Assembly: GCA_963644945.1 (NCBI GenBank)
Contig: CAVIQK010000002.1
Location: forward strand, 1-64,000
DNA: 64,000 nt
Reading direction: 5' to 3'
Source: CAVIQK01 sp963644945
GTDB lineage: Bacteria > Bacillota > Clostridia > Christensenellales > DTU072
The notes under the pieces: model-generated
What the model was told of the DNA's origin: nothing
What the model saw: the letters and a program-made list of their open reading frames with translations, nothing else
Databases searched by the model: none
Shown: positions 37,459 to 47,700 of the stretch, in pieces
Numbering within the stretch: the first letter of the stretch is position 1
Layout of the letters: each line of letters begins with the position of its first letter
Made by a program: the position numbers and the translations under genes

Positions 37459-40400
37459 ATGTTATACGGAATTCACACTAAAAATTATTCGGACTTTTCA
37501 GTGTTTGAGAAAAACAAACTTCCTTCTCGAACATACTTCATCCCCTATTCTTCCAAGAAGAAAGCCGATCAAGTCAAAGATATCAAAGAATTTAGATATT
37601 CGTCCGATAAAGTCGCAGTTCTCAACGGCGAATGGGATTTTGCCTATTTTGACAACCCTAAAGCCCTTCCCAATATTCTCAACACCGACAAAGTGAATTT
37701 CACCAAAATCGACGTGCCGTCATGTTGGCAAACAAGAGGATTCGGACTTACAATGTACGTCAATTCCCGTTACCCCTTCAAAAACAATCCCCCCAAAATT
37801 CCGACGGTATCCGTAGGAACTTTCGGTGCAAGAGGCGGATTTGACGCAGGCGACAACAAATATCACTATTACGATGCAAGTGGCGAATTCAATTCGGTCG
37901 GCATATACAGAAGACTGTTTACGGTAAAAGACATTGACAAAAAATACATTTTGTCTTTCTTGGGAGTAGCAGGAGGCACCGACATTTTCGTCAACGGCTC
38001 TTTTGTCGGCTACTCCGAAACATCCCACAATACGGCAGAATTTGACATTACACCCTTCATAGACGACGGAGTCAACGAACTACTTGTCGTAGTAAGAAAG
38101 TGGTCCAATTCCAGTTATCTAGAAGACCAAGACATGTTCCGCTACAACGGAATTTTCCGTGACGTTCTACTTTATGCCTTAGACAAAAGTTTCATCAACG
38201 ACATAACATTTACTACCAAAAAGGACGAAGACGGCAACTATGATGCGACACTAGAAGCCCTAGTTTACACCGAAGAAGACAAAGATCTTTTTGTCCGTTT
38301 CACCTTGACGGACGGAAAATCGGTAATAGCCAGCACCGTAAGGAAAGTAAAATTAGGTTCCGCCTCGGTTGACTGGACGGCACTTTCCGTCAAAGAATGG
38401 AATGCCGAAGTCCCCACGCTTTACACAGTATATTACGAGTTGGTAAGGGGCAAAGAAATAATAGAATGTGTCAAAAAGAGAGTCGGTTTCAAAACCGTCA
38501 CCATAGACTATGACGTTTTCAAACTAAACGGCGCCCCCATAAAAATAAAAGGTGTCAACCACCACGACACCCACCCGAAAAACGGCTACACAATGACGCC
38601 TTCCGAGATAGAAAGGGACGTCAAACTCATCAAACAATACAATGCCAATGCCGTCCGCACTTCCCACTATCCGCCCGATCCCCTGTTTATAGAATTATGC
38701 GACATATACGGACTATACGTGATAGAAGAAGCCGATGCCGAAGCGCATGGATGTTGTCACTCGTATTTTTATCGCCCCGACACCATCTCAAATGACACCA
38801 AATGGAAAAACCATTTTTGGGACAGAGTACTCAGAATGTTCCAACGTGACAAAACTTGTCCGTCAATTATAATGTGGTCACTCGGCAACGAAGCCGGCGG
38901 ACACAAATGCCAAGACTATTGCTACAAAAATCTCAAAGCCCTAACAAATATTCCTATTCATTACGAAGGAGTTTGTCGCACACCGGTAGTTAGATACGAC
39001 GTCTATTCCGAAATGTATCCTACACTATCCCACGTAAAAGAAATAGGCGAAAAGTCCTATAAAGGCAAAGGCTCGGGCAAAATATTGTCCGCCCCGTTCT
39101 TCCTATGCGAATATGCCCATGCAATGGGTGTAGGCCCCGGCGGACTAGACGAGTACGTCGATACATTTTATTCCTACCCCTCCCTTATGGGCGGTTGCAT
39201 TTGGGAATTTGTTGACCACGTTGCGGAAAGAGAAGGAGCGACTTACAAATACACCTACGGTGGCGACAACGGCGAGTATATCCACGACGGCAATTTCTGT
39301 TGCGACGGACTATTTTTCCCCGACAGAACCCCGTCAAGCGGTGCAAAACAAATGCGCTACTGTTATAGACCACTCAAAGCCGAGTATCTGGGCGACGAAA
39401 AAATCCGTTTTGTCAACACCAATGCCTTCCTAGATTCCTCGGTTTACGACATAAAATGCAACGTCTATAAGTACGGCAAAATCGAAAAATCTTTCGTAGG
39501 TCGCACCAAAATACCCCCATACGGCAGAGATGTCGTCGAATGGGATATAGGCGACCAAAGAGGAGATAAATTTATAGGGATCACCTATATAATGCGAGAA
39601 ACAGGCGAAGTCGTAGGCGAAGAACAACTAATAATTTCCGAAGACATGTCGGCAGTCGTAACAAAACAAATACACAAAAAGTGCGTTGTAGAAGAAGATT
39701 CTGCCAACATCAGAGTGCTTGTCAACGGTGGTTTGGTAACATTCTCCAAGTCCCTCGGCACAATGACCTCGTTTTATTTCAACGGCGAAGAAAGACTAGG
39801 CGGAGGCAGAGAAAAAGAAGTTTACAATCGCCTCTATACATCTATATTCAGAGCCCCTATCGACAACGACATGTATATCAAAAAAGACTGGGAAAAAGCC
39901 TCTTATTTTGACTACACGACCAAAACATTGTCTTATAGCATAGAAGAAGAAAAAGATTTTGTAAAAGTGCGATTCGAAGTAGCCTTGATGTCCAAAACCG
40001 ACGAAATGTTTTTGGTCGAAGACAATTACATGGTCTATTCCAACGGCAAAGTTTTGATTACGTCAAGAATCGAGCCCCGTCTCAATCGCCAACCGGTACT
40101 TCCGAGATTCGGTAAAGTATTCGAAATGCCCGCCAAATACAAGAATCTAACATTTTATGCAAGAAAGGACGAAACCTATCCCGACATCAAAAACTATTCG
40201 CCGATAGGCTTAAAAAATTCGACGGTAAAAGACCAAATCGAGCCTTACGTTCGCCCCCAAGAGTACGGCAACCACATGGATGCAAGATTTTTATCGCTAA
40301 AATCTGACGACGGCAAAGGACTCTTGTTCCAAGCCATCAACCGCCCGTTCGAATTTTCCGTAAAACCGGTATCCGACCACCGACTTATGAATATGAAGCA

Positions 40401-40581
40401 CATAGAAGACATGGTGTCGCTTTCCACCGAGTTTGTTACGATTTCGGCGTTTAATATGGGAGTCGGGAGCAACAGTTGCGGTCCAAAACCCGAAAAACAA
40501 TATCAATTCCCCGCAAATAAGAGTTACGAATTTTCTTTTGCGGTAATACCTACTGAAATAATAGTGAAGGTCGATGACTAA
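37459..40581 (+). CDS. GH2 family beta-galactosidase-type hydrolase
   Basis: This 1040-residue LacZ-type retaining glycosidase has no signal peptide and should be cytoplasmic. The layout is a jelly-roll sugar-binding domain (from NGEWDFAYFDNP, with FLGVAGGTDIFVNG), an Ig-like domain, a TIM barrel, and the C-terminal beta-sandwich domains. The acid/base is E478 in SLGNEAGG and the nucleophile E551 in FLCEYAHAMG; NHHDTHPKNGY and RTSHYPPDP are typical of GH2. An AAGGA ribosome binding site lies in the 11-bp gap after the giant gene, and its stop overlaps the next start (TAATG). The substrate is probably a terminal beta-galactoside, but GH2 also includes glucuronidases and mannosidases. Confidence 0.92.
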   Translation: MLYGIHTKNYSDFSVFEKNKLPSRTYFIPYSSKKKADQVKDIKEFRYSSDKVAVLNGEWDFAYFDNPKALPNILNTDKVNFTKIDVPSCWQTRGFGLTMYVNSRYPFKNNPPKIPTVSVGTFGARGGFDAGDNKYHYYDASGEFNSVGIYRRLFTVKDIDKKYILSFLGVAGGTDIFVNGSFVGYSETSHNTAEFDITPFIDDGVNELLVVVRKWSNSSYLEDQDMFRYNGIFRDVLLYALDKSFINDITFTTKKDEDGNYDATLEALVYTEEDKDLFVRFTLTDGKSVIASTVRKVKLGSASVDWTALSVKEWNAEVPTLYTVYYELVRGKEIIECVKKRVGFKTVTIDYDVFKLNGAPIKIKGVNHHDTHPKNGYTMTPSEIERDVKLIKQYNANAVRTSHYPPDPLFIELCDIYGLYVIEEADAEAHGCCHSYFYRPDTISNDTKWKNHFWDRVLRMFQRDKTCPSIIMWSLGNEAGGHKCQDYCYKNLKALTNIPIHYEGVCRTPVVRYDVYSEMYPTLSHVKEIGEKSYKGKGSGKILSAPFFLCEYAHAMGVGPGGLDEYVDTFYSYPSLMGGCIWEFVDHVAEREGATYKYTYGGDNGEYIHDGNFCCDGLFFPDRTPSSGAKQMRYCYRPLKAEYLGDEKIRFVNTNAFLDSSVYDIKCNVYKYGKIEKSFVGRTKIPPYGRDVVEWDIGDQRGDKFIGITYIMRETGEVVGEEQLIISEDMSAVVTKQIHKKCVVEEDSANIRVLVNGGLVTFSKSLGTMTSFYFNGEERLGGGREKEVYNRLYTSIFRAPIDNDMYIKKDWEKASYFDYTTKTLSYSIEEEKDFVKVRFEVALMSKTDEMFLVEDNYMVYSNGKVLITSRIEPRLNRQPVLPRFGKVFEMPAKYKNLTFYARKDETYPDIKNYSPIGLKNSTVKDQIEPYVRPQEYGNHMDARFLSLKSDDGKGLLFQAINRPFEFSVKPVSDHRLMNMKHIEDMVSLSTEFVTISAFNMGVGSNSCGPKPEKQYQFPANKSYEFSFAVIPTEIIVKVDD

Positions 40582-42179
40582 TGTTTGAAAAAATCACGGT
40601 AAATATAGTTTACAGAGTCAACAACAAAAAAAGAACCGTCAACCTAAAAGACGGAGGCAACAGCGACATAGGTTTTGCCATCACCAAAGAGGCCAACAGA
40701 CTAAAAATTGACCTATTGACCGATGGCACGATAACCATTGACGAGGCATTTTTGACCACCGATTATTATTATGTCCCCCACTACAACGTTTATTGCGGAG
40801 CGCTGTCTTACGGATTTTCAATGGAAAAATCGGTATCCACCAGCAACAAAATGAAGTTTTTTAAGTACATAAATTCCTCGACTCCCGTCAAAATTAAACT
40901 AAAAAATCTCAAAAGTTACGGATACACCTACGTAAGAGACAGAGAAAATTACACCCTTGTAGGATCTCTTGAAGAAGAATCTTCTTTTACCGAGATAAAT
41001 CACCGTCCGGAACTCAGGAAAATGACTTTCAAAAGGACCTTCGACGGACTCCAAATAGGCGAAGAATATCGAGTTTTCGACCTCTATTTTGACCAAGGCT
41101 CCTACGACAGCGTCTTTGACGACTATTTCTCCACCATGTTCAAGGACTATAAACCCAAGAAAATTCTCAAAGAATACGATGCTTGCGACGAGGGAGATTT
41201 TCATCTCAACTCTAAATCTCTCCATGAAAAACTCACTTATGCAAGAGATTTCCCCTCCAAATTCGACGTCTTTTGCCTAGAAAGTTATGCAAAACACACA
41301 GGCGAATGGCTACATGCCGACGGTGAAAGATTTACCGAAAAACTTGATGACATAGCCAATTTTATAAAGAACGTCAACATGGAAGCAGGCATCAGACTTG
41401 CACCGTTTGCGGTATCCCCGAAAAGCGAACTTGCCCAAATCAACAAATATCTCTTTGAAAAAGACGATTTTGGCATGATAATAAAGAAAAAAGGTGTTTT
41501 CCACTACGATATTGACAACGAAGAAGCCAAAGAGTACATCAAAAACATGTTCGCAAAACTCAAAAAATACGGCTTTACCGTCTTCAAAGTAGAAGGCATA
41601 GGAGATCTTTTATATACCAAAAATTCCTCCGTCAAAGCCTTCAAAATCATGCATTTTCTGAGGGAATGCGTAGGCGAAGATTGCACCCTTATCACCCTTG
41701 ACGCCCCCGTAATGGTCGCAGCAGGCATAGCCGATTATTGTCGTGTCACCGGTAATGTCGTAAGACGTTGGAAAGGCACATATTCCAGCCGAATATTCAA
41801 CCGAAGACATAGCGCCAGAAACCTCGTTCTCAATGCAATATCAAGACGGCACCTAGACGGCAGAGTATTTAGAAATTACACCACAAAACTCTATTTTGAC
41901 GAAACAAAAACCCGTCTTACCGAACAACAAAAAATCATACTTTTCCTAGTCAACAAATTCTTTGAAGGTTCGGTTATCGTGTCCGACGACCTAAGGCAGT
42001 ACACCGACAAAATTATCGACATGTTCAGTTCGATTTCCGAAGGTACTTCCAAAGAGCGCATCATAAGAGTTGTGTTCCCTCTCAAAAACCACATAAGAAT
42101 AGAGTATCTAGACGACGACAACAACAAGAGAATGATATGTTTCAACCTAAAACAAGGAGAGATTTTATACACACTATGA
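40581..42179 (+). CDS. Degenerate clan GH-D (GH36-like) TIM-barrel protein
   Basis: This 532-residue soluble protein has an N-terminal beta domain and then a barrel that follows the GH36 pattern: CLESYAKHTGEWLHADGERF where active enzymes have a DDGW motif, GIRLAPFAVSPKSEL as the WLxPxxV strand, and YGFTVFKVEGIGD where the nucleophile strand normally reads FKxD. The nucleophile Asp is therefore E338 and the DDGW motif is gone, so it may be inactive, altered in mechanism, or a binding protein. The gene overlaps its GH2 and GH20 neighbours by 1 and 4 bp, so it is coupled to both. The clan assignment rests on pattern only. Confidence 0.6.
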   Translation: MFEKITVNIVYRVNNKKRTVNLKDGGNSDIGFAITKEANRLKIDLLTDGTITIDEAFLTTDYYYVPHYNVYCGALSYGFSMEKSVSTSNKMKFFKYINSSTPVKIKLKNLKSYGYTYVRDRENYTLVGSLEEESSFTEINHRPELRKMTFKRTFDGLQIGEEYRVFDLYFDQGSYDSVFDDYFSTMFKDYKPKKILKEYDACDEGDFHLNSKSLHEKLTYARDFPSKFDVFCLESYAKHTGEWLHADGERFTEKLDDIANFIKNVNMEAGIRLAPFAVSPKSELAQINKYLFEKDDFGMIIKKKGVFHYDIDNEEAKEYIKNMFAKLKKYGFTVFKVEGIGDLLYTKNSSVKAFKIMHFLRECVGEDCTLITLDAPVMVAAGIADYCRVTGNVVRRWKGTYSSRIFNRRHSARNLVLNAISRRHLDGRVFRNYTTKLYFDETKTRLTEQQKIILFLVNKFFEGSVIVSDDLRQYTDKIIDMFSSISEGTSKERIIRVVFPLKNHIRIEYLDDDNNKRMICFNLKQGEILYTL

Positions 42180-43795
42180 CCGACCGACTGAGCGTTATTC
42201 CGTACCCGAATTTTGTCGAGAAGAAGAAAGGAAATTTTGTCTTTTCCAAAAACACCGAAATAAATTTTTCGGACTTTTTCACTATCGAAAAATATGTCAA
42301 AACCTATTTTGACAAAGCCAAAAAACTACTAAAAGAATATAAAAACCCCACCGAAATAGTTTTTAGAAAAGGTGAGTTTTTATTAGACGAGCAGTACATC
42401 ATCGACATGACCGAAGAAAAAATCGAAATAATTTCTTCGTCTAGCACCGGCGCTCTTTACGGCTTTTCTACCCTAAGACAAATACTTTTACTAGACACTA
42501 TCGAAAACGGCGACCTCGTAAAAGTAGGACTTGTAAGAATAGAAGATCGCCCGAAAATGAAGTGGAGAGGACTACTTTTAGATCCGTCCAGACACTTCAT
42601 CTCCGTAAAAGAAGTCAAAGAGCATCTCGACATGATGGCACTTCTAAAACTCAACGTCATGCACTTCCACCTCAACGACAACCAAGGTTTTAGAATAGAG
42701 ATCAAAAAGTATCCCTTACTTACCGAAATAGGTAGCAAAAGAAAGGATACCGCCCTCAATTCATGGGACGACGATCTAAAACTTGCAGGCACCCCCCACA
42801 GCGGATATTACACCCAAGAAGAAATCAAAGACATCGTAAGTTATGCAAGCATGCTAGGAATCACCGTCGTTCCGGAGATAGATTCCCCCGCCCATTTTTA
42901 TTCGGTACTTTCCGCTTACCCCAATCTTTCTTGTACAGGAAAGAAGGTCGAAGTTCCTGCCTCTATGGGTGGCAAGAGTTTCCCCGATTGGAACCTTATT
43001 ATGTGCGCAGGAAAACAAGAGTCTTACGACTTTTTATATGACGTTCTTGACGAAATTTGCACCTTATTCCCTGCCCCTTACGTTCATATAGGCGGTGACG
43101 AAGCCCCCAAAGCCAATTGGAAAAAATGCCCCGACTGCCAAAGAAAAATGAAAGAAGAGGGACTAAAAAACGAAGAAGACTTACAAGGTTATCTCATCAA
43201 TTGCCTAGCCGACCACCTTGCCAAAAAAGGAAAACGCATCATAGGTTGGAACGAGATTTTGAAAGCCGACAACCTAAGAAGCGATGCCATTGTCCAATAT
43301 TGGACGGTAGCAAGAGACACCCGAGCCGAAAAGTTTATGAAAAACGGTGGCGACGTCATAGTCAGTCGCAACAACGTTTTCTATTTTGACATGTGTTATT
43401 CGTATGTCAATTTGAAAAAAGTCTATGACTACACCCCCGAAAAATACGGCATAAGCGGCGATTCTATTTTAGGTTTAGAAGCGACTTTATGGTCAGAATT
43501 TTTATGGACAAGAGATATAAGGAATCTAAAACTTTATCCAAGACTTCCCGCTTTTTCCGAAGTCGCATGGACAGATGACGACAACAAAAATTATTTAAGT
43601 TTTTACCACCGTTTTTATCATGGAATGAATGGCATTTTAGATAAATACGGCATCATGTACGCAGAGCCGTCAGTTGCCAACCCTAAAGGCAAATATAAAC
43701 TTTTGGGGCACGCAATATTCGGTTCAAGCAACCCAAACTACGATTATGACAAAAATTTAGAGGCACTCGAAAACAAGAAAAATGAAAACAATTAA
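42176..43795 (+). CDS. GH20 beta-N-acetylhexosaminidase
   Basis: This 539-residue exo-acting enzyme removes terminal beta-GlcNAc or beta-GalNAc by substrate-assisted catalysis. It has an N-terminal GH20b-like domain (residues about 1-120) and a barrel with the MKWRGLLLDPSRHF and HFHLNDNQGFRIE motifs. The catalytic Asp-Glu pair D308-E309 lies in HIGGDEAPKANW, and LWSEFLW follows near the C terminus. No signal peptide is present. The ATG at 42176 overlaps the upstream stop as ATGA and begins MTDRLSVIPYP, the usual domain start; an upstream in-frame start would only add the preceding gene's tail. The substrate would be released chitobiose-, mucin- or milk-type oligosaccharides (inference). Confidence 0.94.
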   Translation: MTDRLSVIPYPNFVEKKKGNFVFSKNTEINFSDFFTIEKYVKTYFDKAKKLLKEYKNPTEIVFRKGEFLLDEQYIIDMTEEKIEIISSSSTGALYGFSTLRQILLLDTIENGDLVKVGLVRIEDRPKMKWRGLLLDPSRHFISVKEVKEHLDMMALLKLNVMHFHLNDNQGFRIEIKKYPLLTEIGSKRKDTALNSWDDDLKLAGTPHSGYYTQEEIKDIVSYASMLGITVVPEIDSPAHFYSVLSAYPNLSCTGKKVEVPASMGGKSFPDWNLIMCAGKQESYDFLYDVLDEICTLFPAPYVHIGGDEAPKANWKKCPDCQRKMKEEGLKNEEDLQGYLINCLADHLAKKGKRIIGWNEILKADNLRSDAIVQYWTVARDTRAEKFMKNGGDVIVSRNNVFYFDMCYSYVNLKKVYDYTPEKYGISGDSILGLEATLWSEFLWTRDIRNLKLYPRLPAFSEVAWTDDDNKNYLSFYHRFYHGMNGILDKYGIMYAEPSVANPKGKYKLLGHAIFGSSNPNYDYDKNLEALENKKNENN

Positions 43796-44180
43796 AGAAG
43801 TAGAACAAGTATTTGCAAAAGACCGTTTCATCAAAAATGTCGGTGTAGAAATTGTAGAAATAAAAGAAGACCAAGCCACCCTAAAACTTCCCATTACAGA
43901 CGGCATTCTCAACGCCAACGACGTCGTGCAAGGCGGAGCCTTATATACTCTTGCGGACTATGCTTTTTCGGTCCACGCCAATGCAGTCCACTGTCCTACG
44001 GTTACGGCTTCGGGGAGCATCGACTATATTCACCCCGCACGTGGTGCCTTCCTTACGGCAGTTGCCACTCTCAAAGGTTTCACCCGTCGCACTTGTGTTT
44101 ATGCGGTTGACATCTACGACGAAAACGGCGGCGAAGTAGCCTTCGCAAGTTTTACCGGAGCAAAACTCGATGTCAAATAA
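43782..44180 (+). CDS. PaaI/YbgC-type hotdog thioesterase
   Basis: This 132-residue cytoplasmic protein of the hotdog fold is predicted to hydrolyse acyl- or aryl-CoA thioesters. The family motif VVQGGALYTLADYAFSVHAN (HGG replaced by QGG) and the TASGSIDYIHPA strand are visible, and the length is normal. It overlaps the end of the GH20 gene by 14 bp, so translation should be coupled. The change of His to Gln in the HGG motif is seen in some family members and does not by itself mean loss of activity. Its link to the glycosidases is not obvious. Confidence 0.82.
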   Translation: MKTIKEVEQVFAKDRFIKNVGVEIVEIKEDQATLKLPITDGILNANDVVQGGALYTLADYAFSVHANAVHCPTVTASGSIDYIHPARGAFLTAVATLKGFTRRTCVYAVDIYDENGGEVAFASFTGAKLDVK

Positions 44181-44682
44181 AATAATTATACCGCTAGGCA
44201 TCGTCCTTACGATATATCTTTTATTGTCCCTATTTTTAGCCGTTTTTTTACTTACCGGCACCGACGGAGTATATAATTTTTTCGACCTTCAAGGTGTACT
44301 TATCGAAGACGACTTACTTTCAAGCGATCGAGCCCCCGTCCTAAAAAAGGGCGATTTTGCCACATTTAGCGACGAAGGATCTTCATACGGAGTCAACGAC
44401 GTTCTTCTAATAAGAGAAGAAAACACCGTACAAATCAAAAGAATTCTTTATGTATCCCAAAACAATTTTTATGTAGGCATCGAAAATCTAGCATCCGAAA
44501 CCACCGTTTTAGACCAAGAAAAGGTCCAAGGACAATACTATTCGTCTAGCACGTTTTTATACGATTTAATACACTTTTCCCGTAGATTTTACGGAGTTTT
44601 CGTGTTGTTTATTTTACCTGCCGTATTCAACATAACCTTTTGGCTCTTTCTTTTTAATAAAAAAAGAAAATTTTTAAGTTGA
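44170..44682 (+). CDS. Two-helix membrane protein, possibly a degenerate S26 signal peptidase
   Basis: This 170-residue protein has membrane segments at about 6-30 and 141-163 and an outer domain between them. The domain follows signal peptidase I order: SSDRAPVLKKGDFATF where box B/C would be (S51 or S52 as possible nucleophile), VQIKRILYV resembling box D (K90), and FYVGIENLASET where GDNxxxSxD is expected. The Met-Pro and GDN signatures are eroded, so activity is uncertain. It overlaps the thioesterase gene by 11 bp and closes the operon. It could process the exported giant proteins, or it could be an unrelated membrane protein. Confidence 0.45.
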   Translation: MSNKIIIPLGIVLTIYLLLSLFLAVFLLTGTDGVYNFFDLQGVLIEDDLLSSDRAPVLKKGDFATFSDEGSSYGVNDVLLIREENTVQIKRILYVSQNNFYVGIENLASETTVLDQEKVQGQYYSSSTFLYDLIHFSRRFYGVFVLFILPAVFNITFWLFLFNKKRKFLS

Positions 44683-44706
44683 CGCTTACTACATTTATAT
44701 TCCCTC

Positions 44707-44735
44707 TTGCAATTTCGTTTACTATGCTATATAAT
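44707..44735 (+). promoter_or_regulatory. SigA-type promoter for the 1372-aa lipoprotein operon
   Basis: TTGCAA (44707-44712) and TATAAT (44730-44735) are 17 bp apart. The predicted start near 44742 leaves a leader of about 14 nt with no Shine-Dalgarno sequence. Confidence 0.72.
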
Positions 44736-44755
44736 TAGTTATATTTATTATAACT

Positions 44756-47700
44756 ATGCGCAAAAAACTATTTTTGACAGTCCTAATCGTTCTCGTCTGT
44801 TCGCTAATTATTAGCATGCTTTTTGCGTGCGACAACAAAGCGGACACCGAATCCGGATCGTCATCCGGCAGTCAAGAAAGTTCCACCATCGAAAACGTAT
44901 CTAGAATAGCCGTCACCGGACTAAAACTCACCTACAATCTAGGCGAGAAGTTGGATCTTACCGAGTACACCGTCAAAGTCATTTTGCGAGACGGCACGAC
45001 CAAAGAGATCCCCATGACCGATCCTTATGTCAAAGTAGAAGGTTTCAATCCTTACTACGTAGGCGAGATGACCTTCACCGTAAGGTACGGCCAAGCATCC
45101 ACCGACTACACCGTCACCATCGTAGCGCCCCCCATTTCAAAACTAGAACTTTTGACGCTTCCCGCTAAACTCGAATATACCGAAGGCGACGATTTCAGCA
45201 TCACCGGATGCACCGCAAGGATGACACTAACGTCCGGCAACACCGTAGATATAGAAGTAGGACAAAGTTTCGTGTCGGGATTTAGATCCGACCTTATCGG
45301 AAAACAAACCATCACAGTCACCTATTCGGGACTTTCCACGACCTTCGAAATTACCGTCAAAGCCAAGACCTTAAAGACCGTCAAAGTAGGCACCAAGCCC
45401 TCCAAAACCGAATATATCGTAGGCGACGAGTTCCAGTCATCGGGACTCACCCTTATTTTCACGTATAGCAACGGCTCCCAAGAAGAAAGAGCCTTATCCG
45501 ATCTTTCACCGTCCGAATATAAAATAACTTATTCCTTCGTAGAATCTTCCCAAAACTCCCCCGTAAAAATCACATATATAGACACTTCGTCGGACAAAAC
45601 CGAATACGAAATGACCGTATATTGCGTAGTATCGAGCAAAATTCCGCTCGGTCAAAACGGACTTAAAATCATAGACCAACCCACCCAAATAGTCGATCGC
45701 AAGTTGGTAGAAGGCGGAGTCATCGACTACACAGGCGGACTTATTCGCATCACCTACCAAGACAACACCACCCAAGACTTCCCGATGTCTAGCCCCGTAC
45801 TTGTCAAAAAAATATACGACAAAGAAGGCACACTTGTCGAAGGAGTCGAAAAGGCAGGGACCTACAAAATTCGTTTCTCCTACCAAAACAACGACTCACG
45901 TGGTTGGTATGTCGAAATGAATATAGAAGTCATCGAAAAGACTGCCGAGTCAATAAAACTTGTCAACACCGAAAAACTCTTGTCGGCAAAATATTATTTA
46001 GGACTAGACAAAGAAGTCAACTACAACGACCTCAAATACGTCATAATCTACAACAACGGCACCGAAAGCGATCCCGTATCGGTAGAAAAAACCATGCTCG
46101 AAAACAGCGATTTTTCGACCAAGACGGTTGACGGAGAGTTTATAGTAGAAGGCGAAGACCGTTACAAAGAAAAAGTCATCACCGTAAAAGATGCAAAGAG
46201 CGAACTTACCGACTCCGTTACCGTCAAAGTTTACGAGCAAAAAGTCACGACTCTTACCGTCCTAACCCCTCCCGACAACATTTTCCTTGATGCTCTTTCC
46301 ACTTCAATAAGATCCCTTACAGGCATGACTTTTAGAGCCGTTTACAACAGCGGATACGAAGAAGACATCGATGCCACAGGAGTCACCGCTACATTTATAG
46401 ACGGTTCGACCGATCCCTCCCAATACGTCCAAATGACCGACACCGAGCATGCGACGGTAGGCACATTAGACGGAAATCCCGTTGCAAAACTTTATAAACT
46501 CACTCTCACTTACGGCAAAATCGTTGACGGCACATACACCTACCAAGGAAAAACAACCTCATACGACGTCGCATTTACCACAGTTACGGCAAGCGACTTC
46601 ACCACGATTACAAGACCTGCTTCCTCCTATATAAAAGGCGACAGAATATCCGTAAAAGGTCAAGAATTTTCGGTTGTATTAAACGGTGAAACCAAGACAC
46701 TTAAAGTCACGAAAGAAAGCGACACCGACGACACCGTCACTTTCCAATACGACACGGTAGAAGTCACCCTCAAAAAGTCCGTCTATCTCGACAAAATCAC
46801 AGCCGAAAAGAGCGGTGACGTTCAATACAATTTCTTCGGAGCGACGTCCTCACAATCTCTCATCGTCACCCCCTTGCAAGTTTCCGCTATCGAAGTGGTT
46901 TCTAGTGGCTCCGCCAAAGTCGATTACGAAGCGGGCGAAGACTTTTCGTCCCCCGACGGCATACAAATTGACGTCATATTCAACAACAAATCTAGGGCAT
47001 CTTATACCCCTCACTTTACGAGAGTAGAGTCCAAAGCCGACATTCTCACCACAGGTTTCTACTACACGTTCTCCGATTCCACGACCACCGACGGCGAAAA
47101 AACCGTATCGCTATACTATCGCTACAACAGCCAAATCGTTTCGACCACGTGGAAGATAAATTATCACAAAGAAAATCGCATTCTTACGAGCATCGAATTA
47201 TATAAAGGCACCGAAAAAACCACGACACTCGGCAAGGTAGCCGCAGGACTTTCCGTCAACCTTCAAGACTACAAACTAAAACTTACATACAGTTTCAGCA
47301 CAATTTCCGAAACTTCCTACATAGACCTAACCCAAAACATGATAGACTATGACTACCAAGACGAAACCGTAGAAAAAGGAAGAGTCGTGACTATTACTTA
47401 TTCGGGACTTACCACGACAGCGACATTAGAAGTCGTGACCGCATCCCTTGACCACATAGACGTTGACACCTCCCTAATGACACTCGACTATACGGTAGGC
47501 GAACCACTCGACTATGCCAACGGTTACATAATCAGATATTATCAGTCGTCATCGGGACTTGCCCAAGACAGAATAAATCTTTCTTACGGAAAACTCACCG
47601 GTTTTGATTCCGACATTACCTTCACCGAAGGCTCTCTCAATCTAGTCCGTACAATCACCGTCGAATATGCCGGATGCACCGCAACTTTCAACGTCACTAT

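Noticed and set aside
43782..44180. Loss of the thioesterase active site because HGG reads QGG
   Set aside because: Gln at this position occurs in members of the hotdog family, so this alone does not make it a pseudoenzyme.
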